NCBI GenBank assembly: GCA_023428785.1
Contig: JAEYWU010000047.1
Location: 1 to 55,244 of the forward strand
Direction: 5' to 3'
DNA length: 55,244 nt
Origin: Pseudomonadota bacterium
GTDB taxonomy: Bacteria > Pseudomonadota > Alphaproteobacteria > Caulobacterales > Caulobacteraceae
Below are positions 7,452 to 16,814 of this stretch, piece after piece; the first letter of the stretch is position 1, and each line of letters starts with the position of its first letter. Below the pieces are notes generated by a model, which was given only the letters and a program-made list of their open reading frames with translations, was not told where the DNA came from and searched no databases. A program made the position numbers and the translations under genes.

Positions 7452-10028
7452 TCACCCCGTGACGATGTTGATGATACGGTCCGGCACCACGATGATCTTG
7501 CGGACCGGCTGGCCTTCCAGTTTGGACTGAACCTCGGCGTCCGCAAGGGCGATCTGCTCGACATCGGCGGGCATGAGGCCGCGGGCGACCGTCAGTTCGC
7601 ACCGCCGCTTGCCGTTGACCTGGACCGGCATGGTCACCTGATCGTCGGTGGCGAGCGCTGGATCGAACACCGGCCAGGGCGCGTTCACCGCCAGGCCGGG
7701 CTGAGCCAGACGCTCCCAGCATTCCTCGGCCAGGTGCGGCACGAAGGGCTGGACCAGCAGGGTCAGGGCGATCAGACCCTCCTGCTTGGCGGCCAGAAGG
7801 GCGGGCGTCGCGCCGTCGGTCTTGGCCGCGCGCAGGGTGTTCAGGAATTCGTACAGGCGCGCGATGGCGGCGTTGAAGTGGAAGCCTTCGACGCCCTCGC
7901 TGACGACCTTGATCGCCTTGTGCGTCGCCTTGCGCAGCGCGATGGCGGCGGCGTCCTGACCGATCGGATCACCGGACAGGCCGCCCGGGAAGCCGTCCAC
8001 CTCGGCCCAGACGCGCTGGACGAAGCGGCTCGCGCCCTCGACCCCGCCCGAGGTCCATTGGACATCGCGCTCGGGCGGACTGTCGGACAGGACGAACAGC
8101 CGACCGGCATCGACGCCATAAAGATCCACGATCTCCTGCGGGGCCACGACGTTCTTCTTGGACTTCGACATCTTCTCGATGTCGCCGATGAGCAGGCTCT
8201 CACCGGTCGAGACACGCTTCGCCGAGCGGGCGCCATCGATGTGGACCAACTCCACGTCCGTGGGCTCGATCCACTGACCGGCCTCCGTCTTGTAGGTCTC
8301 GTGGACGACCATCCCTTGGGTGAACAGGCCCGCGAAGGGCTCGCGCACCGACATCAGCCCGGCGTCGGTCAGGGCGCGCGAGATGAAGCGGGCATAGAGC
8401 AGATGCAGGACTGCGTGTTCGACGCCACCGATGTACTGATCCACCGGCAGCCAGTGGTCGGCCGAGGCCTTGTCGATCGGCTCTTCGGCAGTCGGGTCGG
8501 TGAAGCGGGCGAAATACCAGGAGCTGTCCACGAAGGTGTCCAGCGTGTCGGTCTCGCGCCGGGCGTCCGCGCCGCAGGTCGGGCAGGCCACGTGCTTCCA
8601 CGTCGGATGCCGGTCCAGCGGGTTGCCGGGCACGTCGAAGGTGACGTCCTCGGGCAGCTTGACAGGAAGCTGCGATTCCGGAACCCCAACGGGGCCACAG
8701 GCTTCGCAGTGGATGATCGGGATCGGGCAGCCCCAGTAGCGCTGGCGGCTGACGCCCCAGTCCCGCAGGCGATAGACAGTCGCGCCCTGGCCCTGGTCGG
8801 CGGCTTCGATCCGGGCGATGGCCTCGGCCTTGGCGGTTTCGATGTCCAGCCCGTCCAGGAAGTCCGAGTTGAAGATCGAACCGGGGCCGGTATAGGCCTC
8901 GTCGCCGATCTCGGTTTCGTCCTGGCCCTCGGGACGCACCACCGGCAGGACCGGCAGGCCGTATTTGCGGGCGAACTCCAGATCACGCTGGTCGTGGGCC
9001 GGACAGGCGAAGATGGCGCCCGTGCCGTAGTCCGACAGGATGAAGTTAGCGATCCAGACCGGGATCTCGGCGCCCGTGAAGGGATGGATAACCTTCAGGC
9101 CGGTGTCCCAGCCGATCTTTTCCGCCTGTTCGATGTCGGCGGTCGAGGCGCCGCCCTTGCGGCACTCGGCGACGAAGGCCGCGACTTCCGGATTGGCGGC
9201 GGCGAGCGCGGCCGAAACCGGATGGTCGGGCGCCAGACCCATGAAGCTGGCGCCGAACAGGGTGTCGGGGCGGGTTGTATAGATGGTCAGGCCGTCCGGC
9301 GCCGCGGCCGGGACCTGGCCCGACCAGGCCCAGGTCATGGTCAGGCCCTTGGAGCGCCCGATCCAGTTCTCCTGCATTGTCCGGACCTTGTCCGGCCAGC
9401 GGTCCAGTTCTTTCAGGCCCTCGATCAGGTCGTCGGCATAATCGGTGATGCGCATGAACCACTGGTTCAGCTTGCGCTTCTCCACCACCGCACCCGAGCG
9501 CCAGCCGCGCCCGTCGATGACCTGTTCATTGGCCAGGACGGTGTTGTCGACGGGATCCCAGTTGACCACGCCCTCGCGCTGATAGACCAGGCCGCGCCGC
9601 CACAGCTTGAGGAACCAGGCCTGCTGCTTGCCGTAATAGGCGGGATCGCAGGTCGCGATCTCGCGCGACCAGTCCAGCGACAGGCCCAGCAGCTTCAGCT
9701 GGTCCCGCATGGTGGCGATATTGGACCAAGTCCATTCGCCAGGATGGACGCCCCGCTCCATGGCGGCGTTCTCGGCCGGCATGCCGAAGGCGTCCCAGCC
9801 CATCGGATGCAGCACTTCAAAGCCCCTGGCGCGCTTGTAGCGGGCGACGACGTCGCCCATCACATAGTTGCGGGCGTGCCCCATGTGGATGTTCCCCGAC
9901 GGATAGGGAAACATTTCAAGGACATAGTACTTCGGTCGGGCCGAGCTGGCGTCGGCCTTGAAGACGTTCTCGGACTCCCACTGGGCGCGGCGCCGGGGCT
10001 CCGCCGCCTTGGGATCATATCGCGACAT
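7452..10028 (-). CDS. leuS: Leucine--tRNA ligase
   Basis: Class I aminoacyl-tRNA synthetase charging tRNA-Leu. The 858-aa protein has HMGH (HIGH motif, residues 48-51) within YPSGNIHMGHARNYVMGDV and KMSKSK at about 619-624. It carries the large CP1 editing insertion, including TTRPDTLFGASFM and GTGAIFACPAHDQRDLEFA. A zinc-binding-like pair CEAC/CPTC is visible near the centre. The ATG at 10028 is in a compact leftward operon, followed after 4 bp by lptE. Confidence 0.98.
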   Translation of the reverse strand: MSRYDPKAAEPRRRAQWESENVFKADASSARPKYYVLEMFPYPSGNIHMGHARNYVMGDVVARYKRARGFEVLHPMGWDAFGMPAENAAMERGVHPGEWTWSNIATMRDQLKLLGLSLDWSREIATCDPAYYGKQQAWFLKLWRRGLVYQREGVVNWDPVDNTVLANEQVIDGRGWRSGAVVEKRKLNQWFMRITDYADDLIEGLKELDRWPDKVRTMQENWIGRSKGLTMTWAWSGQVPAAAPDGLTIYTTRPDTLFGASFMGLAPDHPVSAALAAANPEVAAFVAECRKGGASTADIEQAEKIGWDTGLKVIHPFTGAEIPVWIANFILSDYGTGAIFACPAHDQRDLEFARKYGLPVLPVVRPEGQDETEIGDEAYTGPGSIFNSDFLDGLDIETAKAEAIARIEAADQGQGATVYRLRDWGVSRQRYWGCPIPIIHCEACGPVGVPESQLPVKLPEDVTFDVPGNPLDRHPTWKHVACPTCGADARRETDTLDTFVDSSWYFARFTDPTAEEPIDKASADHWLPVDQYIGGVEHAVLHLLYARFISRALTDAGLMSVREPFAGLFTQGMVVHETYKTEAGQWIEPTDVELVHIDGARSAKRVSTGESLLIGDIEKMSKSKKNVVAPQEIVDLYGVDAGRLFVLSDSPPERDVQWTSGGVEGASRFVQRVWAEVDGFPGGLSGDPIGQDAAAIALRKATHKAIKVVSEGVEGFHFNAAIARLYEFLNTLRAAKTDGATPALLAAKQEGLIALTLLVQPFVPHLAEECWERLAQPGLAVNAPWPVFDPALATDDQVTMPVQVNGKRRCELTVARGLMPADVEQIALADAEVQSKLEGQPVRKIIVVPDRIINIVTG

Positions 10029-10038
10029 GGGGAGCCGA

Positions 10039-10491
10039 TCAGTCTCCGACGCCGGCCAGACGCAGCTGGCGGGCGCGGGTCAGGATGGCGTTCTCCAGAT
10101 CCGTCTCGGTCTGGGTGGCGACGGCCGCCTCGACCCAGTCGCCGGCCTCGTTGCGGACCTGACGGTTGACCGTGACGTTCAGGGCGTCGGCGCGCAGGCG
10201 CGAGTCCAGAATATAGACGGTGGCCTTGATGCGCTCGTTCGGCGACGACGGGCTGGAATACCAGCCGTAGTTGATGATGCCGCCCCAGGGATCAGCAGTC
10301 TCGAGCGGCAGGAAATCCAGGGTGTCGAGCGAAGCCCGCCACAGATAGCCGTTCACGCCGATGCCGACTTCGGACGGAGCCGACGGCTCATCACCGCCGC
10401 CGACCACGCGGCTGACGGTTCCACAGGCCGAAAGACCACCCGCAAGCCCCAGGACCAGGGCCAGGGTCAGCGCGCCGCGCGATGCTCTCAT
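10039..10491 (-). CDS. DUF3576 domain lipoprotein
   Basis: A 150-aa predicted lipoprotein with signal MRASRGALTLALVLGLAGGL and lipobox LSAC. The mature part contains GVNGYLWRASLDTLDFLPLETADPWGG, which I recognise as the DUF3576 family core, followed by SPNERIKATVYILDSRLRADALNV. Members lie next to leuS in many alphaproteobacteria and are probably outer-membrane lipoproteins of unknown function. The ATG at 10491 has GGAG about 11 nt upstream; a TTG six codons earlier is an alternative. It lies 10 bp upstream of leuS and probably leads the operon. Confidence 0.85.
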   Translation of the reverse strand: MRASRGALTLALVLGLAGGLSACGTVSRVVGGGDEPSAPSEVGIGVNGYLWRASLDTLDFLPLETADPWGGIINYGWYSSPSSPNERIKATVYILDSRLRADALNVTVNRQVRNEAGDWVEAAVATQTETDLENAILTRARQLRLAGVGD

Positions 10492-10802
10492 AGGGTCAGT
10501 CTCCGCCAAACGGTTGGGCTCATGGGCCGCCGCGCTCTATAGCACGGGGCGTCGCCGTTCTGACAAGCGGGGCGAACCGGGCGGATTCATGGCGGCGCCG
10601 CCCCTCGCCTGCGTCCGCGTGTCGCAGGAGACACAGGGGGACAATGATTCGCCTCTCGGACGAACTGTCCCGCTTGATCTGCGTTGACGTGACGAAGGGC
10701 CGGGTTCTTTATCTGTCACAATGACGTCAAGGCTGTCGGTTACACGCCGGCTCTCGCGTCAACCGGCGGAATGAACCTGCCGGGTTGGGAGTTCTAAGGC
10801 GT
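10492..10802. other. Divergent intergenic region between DUF3576 gene and ntrZ-like gene
   Basis: This 311-bp gene-free stretch must hold the promoter of the leftward leuS operon and that of the rightward ntrZ-like gene. On the plus strand TTGACG (10684-10689) is followed about 17-18 bp later by TTTAT-like sequence, a possible but weak promoter. A TGACGTCA palindrome lies just downstream. No RNA gene or reliable ORF was seen. Confidence 0.4.
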
Positions 10803-11195
10803 ATGGGCCGCACGAAGATCATCGCCGCCGCCGTGGCAGCCGGTCTCGTCCTTTCGGGGGTGGGTGCCGCCGCGCACGCGCAAAGCCGTCCGTCCGGCCG
10901 CACCGAGACCCTGTCCGGCGGCCAGGCCGTGGACTCGACCGCTCCCCGCTCGGGCCGTCGCGGTCTGCAGTGGAACTCAGACGGTCGCTGGGGCCTGAAC
11001 CTGGACGTTGACCAGCCGGTCGGCCGTGAGGCGGACTGGAACGACGTCGACGCCTCGGCCTCCTTCCGTCTGTCTCCGTCGCTGCGTCTGCAGGGCACGG
11101 TCGGCCTGGGCGAACGCCGCCCCGACCCGGCCCGTCCGCAGACCTCGGACCGCGACCAGCCGCGCGTCCGTCTCGAGACGATCTTCCGCTTCTAG
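10803..11195 (+). CDS. NtrZ-like small periplasmic protein
   Basis: A 130-aa secreted protein with Sec signal MGRTKIIAAAVAAGLVLSGVGAAAHAQ (cleavage after AHA). The mature part has SDGRWGLNLDVDQPVGREADWNDV, then SASFRLSPSLRLQGTVGLGERRPDP, and ends in RVRLETIFRF. From memory this matches the NtrZ family; C. crescentus NtrZ is a periplasmic regulator that inhibits phosphatase activity of the sensor kinase NtrY. No ntrY/ntrX is in the window. The beta-rich mature part ending in Phe could also suggest a small outer-membrane-associated protein. The ATG at 10803 is preferred over a TTG six codons earlier because it starts the signal peptide. Confidence 0.6.
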   Translation: MGRTKIIAAAVAAGLVLSGVGAAAHAQSRPSGRTETLSGGQAVDSTAPRSGRRGLQWNSDGRWGLNLDVDQPVGREADWNDVDASASFRLSPSLRLQGTVGLGERRPDPARPQTSDRDQPRVRLETIFRF

Positions 11196-11209
11196 AGAAA
11201 CCCCGGGGC

Positions 11210-12331
11210 TCAGGCCGCCAGGATGTATTCGCCCAGCGCTTCATCGCGCTCGGACAGCGACGACTCGAAGTCCATGAAGATGTCGATCAGCTCCTCGACG
11301 CCGAGCTGGGCCGCATCGCGCCCGAAACGGTAGCGCCAGAAACTCACGATGTGCTGCAGGGCCCCGACCTGTTCGCCCAGCCGGGTGAACAGATTGGGCG
11401 CGTCGAGCAGGAATTCGCGAAACGCCGTGGGACGGCCGTTGTGGGTCAGGTGCCGATAGGCGTCGTCATAGATTCTGAGTGTGAGGGCCACCGACGCCAG
11501 CGCCCGGTCGATCTTGCGGGCCAGGACTTCCCGGCTGCGCTGGAGATAGGCCCGGGTCTCGGCGTCCTGCGGACCGACCGGCTCGGCGACCGCGACCTCC
11601 TGGGCGACCTCGCGCACCTGGTCGGTCACGTCCGACAGGGACCATTTGTAATAGAGAAAGCCCTTCCAGCAGAAGGCGCCCTCGGCGTACTCCTCCGGCT
11701 CCAGCCTCAGGGTCAGGCGCAACGGCTCCATCTCATCGCCGTCGGCATTGGACAGGATCTTGCCGACCAGAACCGCCGCGTGTCGCTCCGATCCGTCGCT
11801 TGAGCCCATGCTCAACTCCACCAGGGGCGCGACCTCGGCCTGGGCGAAGCTGAACATCCGCCGGCGGTCGCCTTCGGTCAGGTCGAAATAGCACCGGTCC
11901 GGCTCCCGGCCGTGGCGCCTGAGCTGTTCGCGAAGGAGGAAGGGATCGAGCGACGGCAGCCGGTCGATCATCTGCAGGGTTTCCAGATCTGCGGCCGGCA
12001 GGGAGGTCCCGAACTCGGCCCGCATGGCCGCCGCGAAACTGATCTGGTCGACGAAGACATAGCGGCCGCCCAGCTTCAGGTCGCGCGGGTCGATCGGCAT
12101 GACCACCTTGGTCGCCACCTGACGACGGCGCAGGAACAGATCGCGCTCGTCCCGGCGCAGGCGGTGCTTGATGATGATGGCGCGGTTGAGCTGGGCGTTC
12201 TTGAAGAGCGGTCGCCCGCTCCAGTCCGGATTGCCGCGGTTGTCGCGCCAGACGGCCAGCAGGTTGAGCACCCGCGTGGTCGAGGCCGTGGCCTGAAGCC
12301 GGGCCAGATTTCGAATGGTGCGGTCTGACAC
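11210..12331 (-). CDS. Conserved hypothetical protein, 373 aa
   Basis: I do not recognise this family. The protein is soluble, charged and Arg-rich, with no signal peptide or clear membrane segment. Visible features are an N-terminal helix (SDRTIRNLARLQATASTTRVLN), a predicted beta region around KVVMPIDPRDLKLGGRYVFVDQ, FCWKGFLYYKWSL in the middle, and a long helical C-terminus (SREVLARKIDRALASVALTLRIYDDAYRHL). A GTG start at 12331 has AGGAAG 5 nt upstream; GTG codons at 12361 and 12358 are alternatives. It converges on the ntrZ-like gene with a 14-bp gap containing CCCCGGGG. Confidence 0.75.
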   Translation of the reverse strand: MSDRTIRNLARLQATASTTRVLNLLAVWRDNRGNPDWSGRPLFKNAQLNRAIIIKHRLRRDERDLFLRRRQVATKVVMPIDPRDLKLGGRYVFVDQISFAAAMRAEFGTSLPAADLETLQMIDRLPSLDPFLLREQLRRHGREPDRCYFDLTEGDRRRMFSFAQAEVAPLVELSMGSSDGSERHAAVLVGKILSNADGDEMEPLRLTLRLEPEEYAEGAFCWKGFLYYKWSLSDVTDQVREVAQEVAVAEPVGPQDAETRAYLQRSREVLARKIDRALASVALTLRIYDDAYRHLTHNGRPTAFREFLLDAPNLFTRLGEQVGALQHIVSFWRYRFGRDAAQLGVEELIDIFMDFESSLSERDEALGEYILAA

Positions 12332-12451
12332 GGCGGCTTCCTGGGGAGCGGAAAACACCACCCTAGGGAGAATAGGTCACCAAGCCGTTTCGGAACGCAC
12401 CGTTTTCGCATGCGGGTGGACAGGGCGGCGCCGGTGGCCTAGCGCCATCCC

Positions 12452-13576
12452 ATGGTTGAGATCACCGGCCTTTGCCCGCCCCGCTTCGCCCCCGTACGCG
12501 ACCGGTTCGCCGCGCATTTCGATGAAGGGCTGGAGGTCGGCGCCCGCTTCACCGCGACGATCGACGGCGAGGTTGTGCTGGACCTGATGGGGGGATATGC
12601 CGACGCCGCCCGCACCACGCCGTTCGGACCCAAGACGCTGGCCCCGGTATTTTCGAGCACCAAGGCGGTTACGGCTGTCATGATGGCGCGGCTGGTTGAC
12701 CAGAAGCGGGTGACCTACGACACGCCGGTCGCAGAGGTCTGGCCGGCCTTCGGCCAGGCGGGCAAGGATCGCGTCACCCTGGGCCAGCTCATGAGCCATC
12801 AGGCCGGGCTCTCCGGCCTCTCCCCGGAAGCCGAACCGGATATCTGGTTCGATCCGTCGGCCGTGCAGGACCGGCTGGCCGCCCAGGCCCCGCTGTGGCC
12901 GCTGGGGACCGGTTCCGGCTATCACCCGATCACCATCGGCTATCTGGCCGGAGAGGTGTTTCGCCGGCTCGACGGGCGGACGCTCGGCACGGCTCTTCGC
13001 GAAGACCTGTGCGAGCCGCACGAAATTGATTTCTGGATCGGCCTGCCGGACACCGAGCATGAGCGCGTCGCCCAGATGCGCAAGCCGCCCGCAGCGCCCG
13101 ATCTGGGCGCTATCGACGCCATCAAGCGCGCCGCCTTCCTGGACAAGGGCTCGGCGCCGGCGGGGCGGGGATCGGCCGACTGGCGGCGCATGGAAATCCC
13201 CTCGGCCAATGGCCACGGGACGGCCGAAGCCCTGGCGCGGATTCTCTCGATCGTCGCCGGCGACGGCGCCCTCGATGGCCGACGGATTCTCTCGCAAGAG
13301 ACCCTCCGGGCCCTGACCGCCGAACGGGTGCGCGGGTTCGACAAGGTCGTGCCTTTCGAAATGATCTGGGCCGCCGGCCTGATGCGCAACACCGGCTCGA
13401 ACGGCCTGGGGCCGGGCCCGGACACTGTCGGACACTATGGCTGGGGCGGCTCGATGGTCATGGCCGATCCCGAGCGCCGGTTGTCGGCCGCCTATGTAAT
13501 GAAACGGCAATCCGTTCATCTGGTGGCCGATCCGCGCGCCGTCGCGTTGCTGGACGCGCTTTACGCCAGCCTCTAG
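12452..13576 (+). CDS. Serine hydrolase, beta-lactamase/class C esterase family
   Basis: A cytoplasmic member of the serine beta-lactamase-like superfamily (EstB-type esterases); no signal peptide. The nucleophile motif SxxK is SSTK in PVFSSTKAVTAVMMARLVD (about residue 70). GSGYHPITIGYLAGEVFRR contains the Tyr motif, and YGWGGSM near the C-terminus corresponds to the third motif. LMSHQAGL is a common family block. Length 374 aa. The substrate is unknown; ester hydrolysis is more likely than beta-lactam resistance for this subgroup. It converges with rarD with a 4-bp overlap. Confidence 0.85.
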   Translation: MVEITGLCPPRFAPVRDRFAAHFDEGLEVGARFTATIDGEVVLDLMGGYADAARTTPFGPKTLAPVFSSTKAVTAVMMARLVDQKRVTYDTPVAEVWPAFGQAGKDRVTLGQLMSHQAGLSGLSPEAEPDIWFDPSAVQDRLAAQAPLWPLGTGSGYHPITIGYLAGEVFRRLDGRTLGTALREDLCEPHEIDFWIGLPDTEHERVAQMRKPPAAPDLGAIDAIKRAAFLDKGSAPAGRGSADWRRMEIPSANGHGTAEALARILSIVAGDGALDGRRILSQETLRALTAERVRGFDKVVPFEMIWAAGLMRNTGSNGLGPGPDTVGHYGWGGSMVMADPERRLSAAYVMKRQSVHLVADPRAVALLDALYASL

Positions 13577-14529
13577 CGGCGGCCGTCGGCCGGATCGTCC
13601 AGCAGGCCGGGCTCCGGCGCCATGGCCTTCGCCGCCCGCGACCGCATGAGCGCCCCGGCCGCATAGACCGCCGCCCCCGCCCAGATGCAGACGAACGAGA
13701 CGCCACGCAGCCAGCCGAACGGCTCGCCCTGGCTAACCCCGATCACGAAGGCGATCGTCGGCGCCAGGAACTGCAGGAAGCCCATGGTCGACAGGGGCAT
13801 CCGGCGCGCGGCCCAGGCGAACAGGGCCAGCGGCATGACCGTCGTCGGCCCCGCGATCAGCAGCCAGATCAGGCTGGATGCGCTGTCGGTAAAATGGCCT
13901 GTGCCGTTGGCCTCGATCATCAGCACCCAGATCAATCCGATCGGCGCCAGCAGTAGGCACTCCACGAACAGGCCCGACTGGGCGTCCGCCTTTACCCGCT
14001 TGCGGATGATCCCATAGCCCGCAAAGGAAAAGGCCAGGATTAGCGAGATCCAGGGCGGGTGTCCCAGCGCGAAGGCCTGAAGGATGACGCCGATGGCGGC
14101 CAGGGCGAAGGCGGCCCCCCCCCAGCGATCGATCCGTTCTCGGAACAACCACGCGCCGGCGGCCATGTTCAGGAGCGGATTGAGGTAGTAGCCGAGCGAG
14201 GCGTCGAGCGTACGGCCGGTGTTCACCGCCGCGACATAGACTGTCCAGTTGACCGCGATCAGAACGGTCGAGGCCACCAGCCACATCAGGGTGCGGCGGT
14301 CGGTCAGGATGCTGCGGACCTGGGGGACCTGCTTTGCGACCAGCACCAGAAGCGCGGCCCAAACCACGCCCCACAGGACCCGGTGCGCCATGATCTCCAG
14401 CGGGCCGGCGCCGAAGGCCGCCATCTGCTGGAACACCAGCGGCACGAACCCCCAGACCGCATAGCAGCCGACGCCCGCGATCAGGGCGGCGCGGGCTTCC
14501 GAAGGCTCTGGCGCGGGCGTGGAGGTCAC
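13573..14529 (-). CDS. rarD: RarD-type EamA-family permease
   Basis: An inner-membrane protein of 318 aa with about ten hydrophobic segments, in the drug/metabolite transporter superfamily. GVGCYAVWGFVPLVF at the N-terminus, EIMAHRVLWGVVW and NTGRTLDASLGYYLNPLLNM are typical RarD blocks. The physiological substrate is not established; E. coli RarD was named for a chloramphenicol-related phenotype. GTG start at 14529. The gene follows asd by 7 bp and is probably its downstream operon partner. Confidence 0.88.
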   Translation of the reverse strand: MTSTPAPEPSEARAALIAGVGCYAVWGFVPLVFQQMAAFGAGPLEIMAHRVLWGVVWAALLVLVAKQVPQVRSILTDRRTLMWLVASTVLIAVNWTVYVAAVNTGRTLDASLGYYLNPLLNMAAGAWLFRERIDRWGGAAFALAAIGVILQAFALGHPPWISLILAFSFAGYGIIRKRVKADAQSGLFVECLLLAPIGLIWVLMIEANGTGHFTDSASSLIWLLIAGPTTVMPLALFAWAARRMPLSTMGFLQFLAPTIAFVIGVSQGEPFGWLRGVSFVCIWAGAAVYAAGALMRSRAAKAMAPEPGLLDDPADGRR

Positions 14530-14536
14530 GTCCGGA

Positions 14537-15583
14537 TCAGATGGTGATCGAGCGGTATCCGCCCTTGGGGGTGATGACGCCCTGTTCGTCCAGCAACTGG
14601 GCGATCTGGACGGCGTTCAGGGCCGCACCCTTCCTGAGGTTGTCGGAGACCACCCACAGATTCAGGCCGTGCTCGACCGTCGGGTCGTTGCGGATGCGCG
14701 AGACATAGACGGCGAACTCGCCGGCCGCATCGACCGGGGTCACATAGCCGCCGTCCTCGGGACGATCGATCACCAGCACGCCGGGCGCGTCACGCAGGAT
14801 TTCGCGGGCGTCCTCAGCGTCCAGCGGCTCCTCGAACTCGAGGTTCACGGCCTCGGAGTGGGACACAAAGACCGGCACCCGCACGCAGGTGACCGTCAGC
14901 TTGATCTCCGGATCGAGGATCTTGTGGGTCTCCTTCCACATCTTCTCCTCTTCGGACGTATAGCCCTCGTCCTTCAGGTCGCCGGCGAAGGGGATCAGGT
15001 TGAAGGCGATCTGCTTGGGATAGACCTTCGGGGTGGCGTCACCCAGGCCGTAGATGGCCTTGGTCTGGTTCCACAGCTCGTCCATGGCCGCCTTGCCGGT
15101 GCCCGAGACGGATTGATAGGTCGCCACCACCGCGCGCTTGATGCGGGCCGCGTCGTGCAGCGGCTTGAGCGCCACCACCAGCTGAGCCGTCGAGCAGTTC
15201 GGATTGGCGATGATGTTCTTCTTCTTGGCCAGATGGATCGCGTCGGGGTTCACCTCCGGCACGATCAGCGGCACGTCCGGGTCCATGCGGAAGGCCGAGG
15301 AGTTGTCGATGACCATCGGGCCCTGCTGGCCGATCTTCTCGGACCATTCGCGCGACACGTCGCCGCCCGCCGACATCAGCACGATGTCGACCTTGGAAAA
15401 GTCGAAGGTGTCCAGCACCTCGCACTTCAGGGTGCGGTCGGCATACGAGACTTCAGCGCCTTTCGAGCGGCGCGAGGCGACGGCGTAGATCTCGTCGACC
15501 GGGAACTCGAGCTCCTCGAGAATGGCCATCATTTCACGGCCGACATTGCCGGTGGCGCCCACGACGGCGACGCGATAGCCCAT
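14537..15583 (-). CDS. asd: Aspartate-semialdehyde dehydrogenase
   Basis: Reduces aspartyl-4-phosphate to aspartate semialdehyde, the branch point to lysine/diaminopimelate, threonine and methionine. The 348-aa protein starts MGYRVAVVGATGNVGREMM with the NADP-binding GATGNVG motif. The catalytic Cys lies in IIANPNCSTAQLVVALKPLHD (about residue 130), and SVSGTGKAAMDELWNQT follows. The ATG at 15583 has AGGAG 6 nt upstream. dapB, a later enzyme of the lysine branch, is 15 kb away. Confidence 0.97.
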   Translation of the reverse strand: MGYRVAVVGATGNVGREMMAILEELEFPVDEIYAVASRRSKGAEVSYADRTLKCEVLDTFDFSKVDIVLMSAGGDVSREWSEKIGQQGPMVIDNSSAFRMDPDVPLIVPEVNPDAIHLAKKKNIIANPNCSTAQLVVALKPLHDAARIKRAVVATYQSVSGTGKAAMDELWNQTKAIYGLGDATPKVYPKQIAFNLIPFAGDLKDEGYTSEEEKMWKETHKILDPEIKLTVTCVRVPVFVSHSEAVNLEFEEPLDAEDAREILRDAPGVLVIDRPEDGGYVTPVDAAGEFAVYVSRIRNDPTVEHGLNLWVVSDNLRKGAALNAVQIAQLLDEQGVITPKGGYRSITI

Positions 15584-15704
15584 CTCGATCTCCTGGAGAC
15601 GGCGGGAAGAGGACAAGGGGCCGCCGTCGGCCTTCGCAATTAGGCCGATCCCGGGAAATCGCAATCGCCTTGCACTGCGAAATACAGGCGTTAAGCCCGG
15701 TCTC

Positions 15705-16814
15705 ATGCCGATTGACGTCGCCCAGGCCTATCAGACCCTCATCGACGAGGGCCGCCTGAGGCCCGATCCCAGCCAGCAACCCGCCATCGAGGCCCTGGCC
15801 GAGGTCGAGGCCGCCGTCGAGGCCCGGCCGAAGATCCGCCTGTTCGGGACGAACGAGCCGATCCGCGGGCTCTATCTCTATTCCCCGCCAGGGCGCGGCA
15901 AGTCGCTGCTTATGGACCTGTTTTTCTCGACGGTGGACGAGCGAAAGAAGCGCCGGGCGCATTTTCACGCATTCATGGCCGAGGTTCATCGGCACATTGC
16001 GGTCTGGCGGTCAGGCGACAAGGCCGAACGCCGCGCCGTCTTTGGAACCCATCGCGGCGACGATCCGATCGCGCCCCTCGCCGGCCTGATCGCCTCGCGG
16101 GCGCGCCTGCTCTGCTTTGACGAGCTCCAGGTTACCGACATCGCCGACGCGATGATCCTGGGCAGGCTGTTCGAGGCGCTATTCGAGCAGGACGTCGTTC
16201 TGGTCGCCACGTCGAACCGGCCGCCCGAAGACCTCTACAAGAACGGCATCAACCGCGAACTCTTCCTGCCCTTCATCGACATGATCCGCGAGCGCTGCCG
16301 GCTTGTCGAACTGACCGGCGAACGGGACTGGCGGCTGGAACGGCTGAAGCAGGCGCGGGTCTGGTTCTCGACCGATGAGCGGGAAGCCTTCGACGCCCTC
16401 TGGACCGATCTGAAGGGCCAGGCCGAGGAAGCCCCGGCGGTGCTTGAGGTCGCCGGACGTCAGACGGTGATCGGCCGAACCACCGGCTCGATGGCGCGCG
16501 AGACCTTTGACGCCCTGTGCGACCGGCCGCTGGGCGCGTCGGACTATCTGGCCCTGGCCGAGCGGTTCGACACCCTGTTTCTGGAAGGGGTCCCCGTTCT
16601 GGTTCCAGATCGCAAGGAAGCGGCGCGGCGCTTCGTCACCCTGATCGACGCCCTGTACGAGGCCGGAACGCGGCTGGTCGTTCTGGCCGGGGCCGAGCCC
16701 GATGACCTCTACCGGTCCGGGATCGGGGCCTTCGAGTTCGAGCGCACGGTCTCGCGGCTGCACGAGATGCGCTCGACGGACTGGCTGAAAAGGGAAAGCC
16801 GCCGGCGATCCTGA
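15705..16814 (+). CDS. zapE: Cell division ATPase ZapE (AFG1 family)
   Basis: An AFG1/LACE1-type AAA ATPase; in E. coli ZapE acts at the Z ring late in division. The 369-aa protein has P-loop LYSPPGRGKSLLMDLFF (about 63-79) and the Walker B segment LLCFDELQVTDIADAMILGRLF. VLVATSNRPPEDLYKNGINRELFLPFI is diagnostic for the family, and ARVWF and RSTDWL lie near the C-terminus. Its ATG is 121 bp from the asd start, with the two genes divergent. The stop codon sits in the loop of a strong hairpin. Confidence 0.93.
   Translation: MPIDVAQAYQTLIDEGRLRPDPSQQPAIEALAEVEAAVEARPKIRLFGTNEPIRGLYLYSPPGRGKSLLMDLFFSTVDERKKRRAHFHAFMAEVHRHIAVWRSGDKAERRAVFGTHRGDDPIAPLAGLIASRARLLCFDELQVTDIADAMILGRLFEALFEQDVVLVATSNRPPEDLYKNGINRELFLPFIDMIRERCRLVELTGERDWRLERLKQARVWFSTDEREAFDALWTDLKGQAEEAPAVLEVAGRQTVIGRTTGSMARETFDALCDRPLGASDYLALAERFDTLFLEGVPVLVPDRKEAARRFVTLIDALYEAGTRLVVLAGAEPDDLYRSGIGAFEFERTVSRLHEMRSTDWLKRESRRRS

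Noticed and set aside
7314..10169. 951-codon open frame on the plus strand opposite leuS
   Set aside because: It is a GC-rich antisense shadow of leuS and lptE with no recognisable motifs; the minus-strand proteins are unambiguous.
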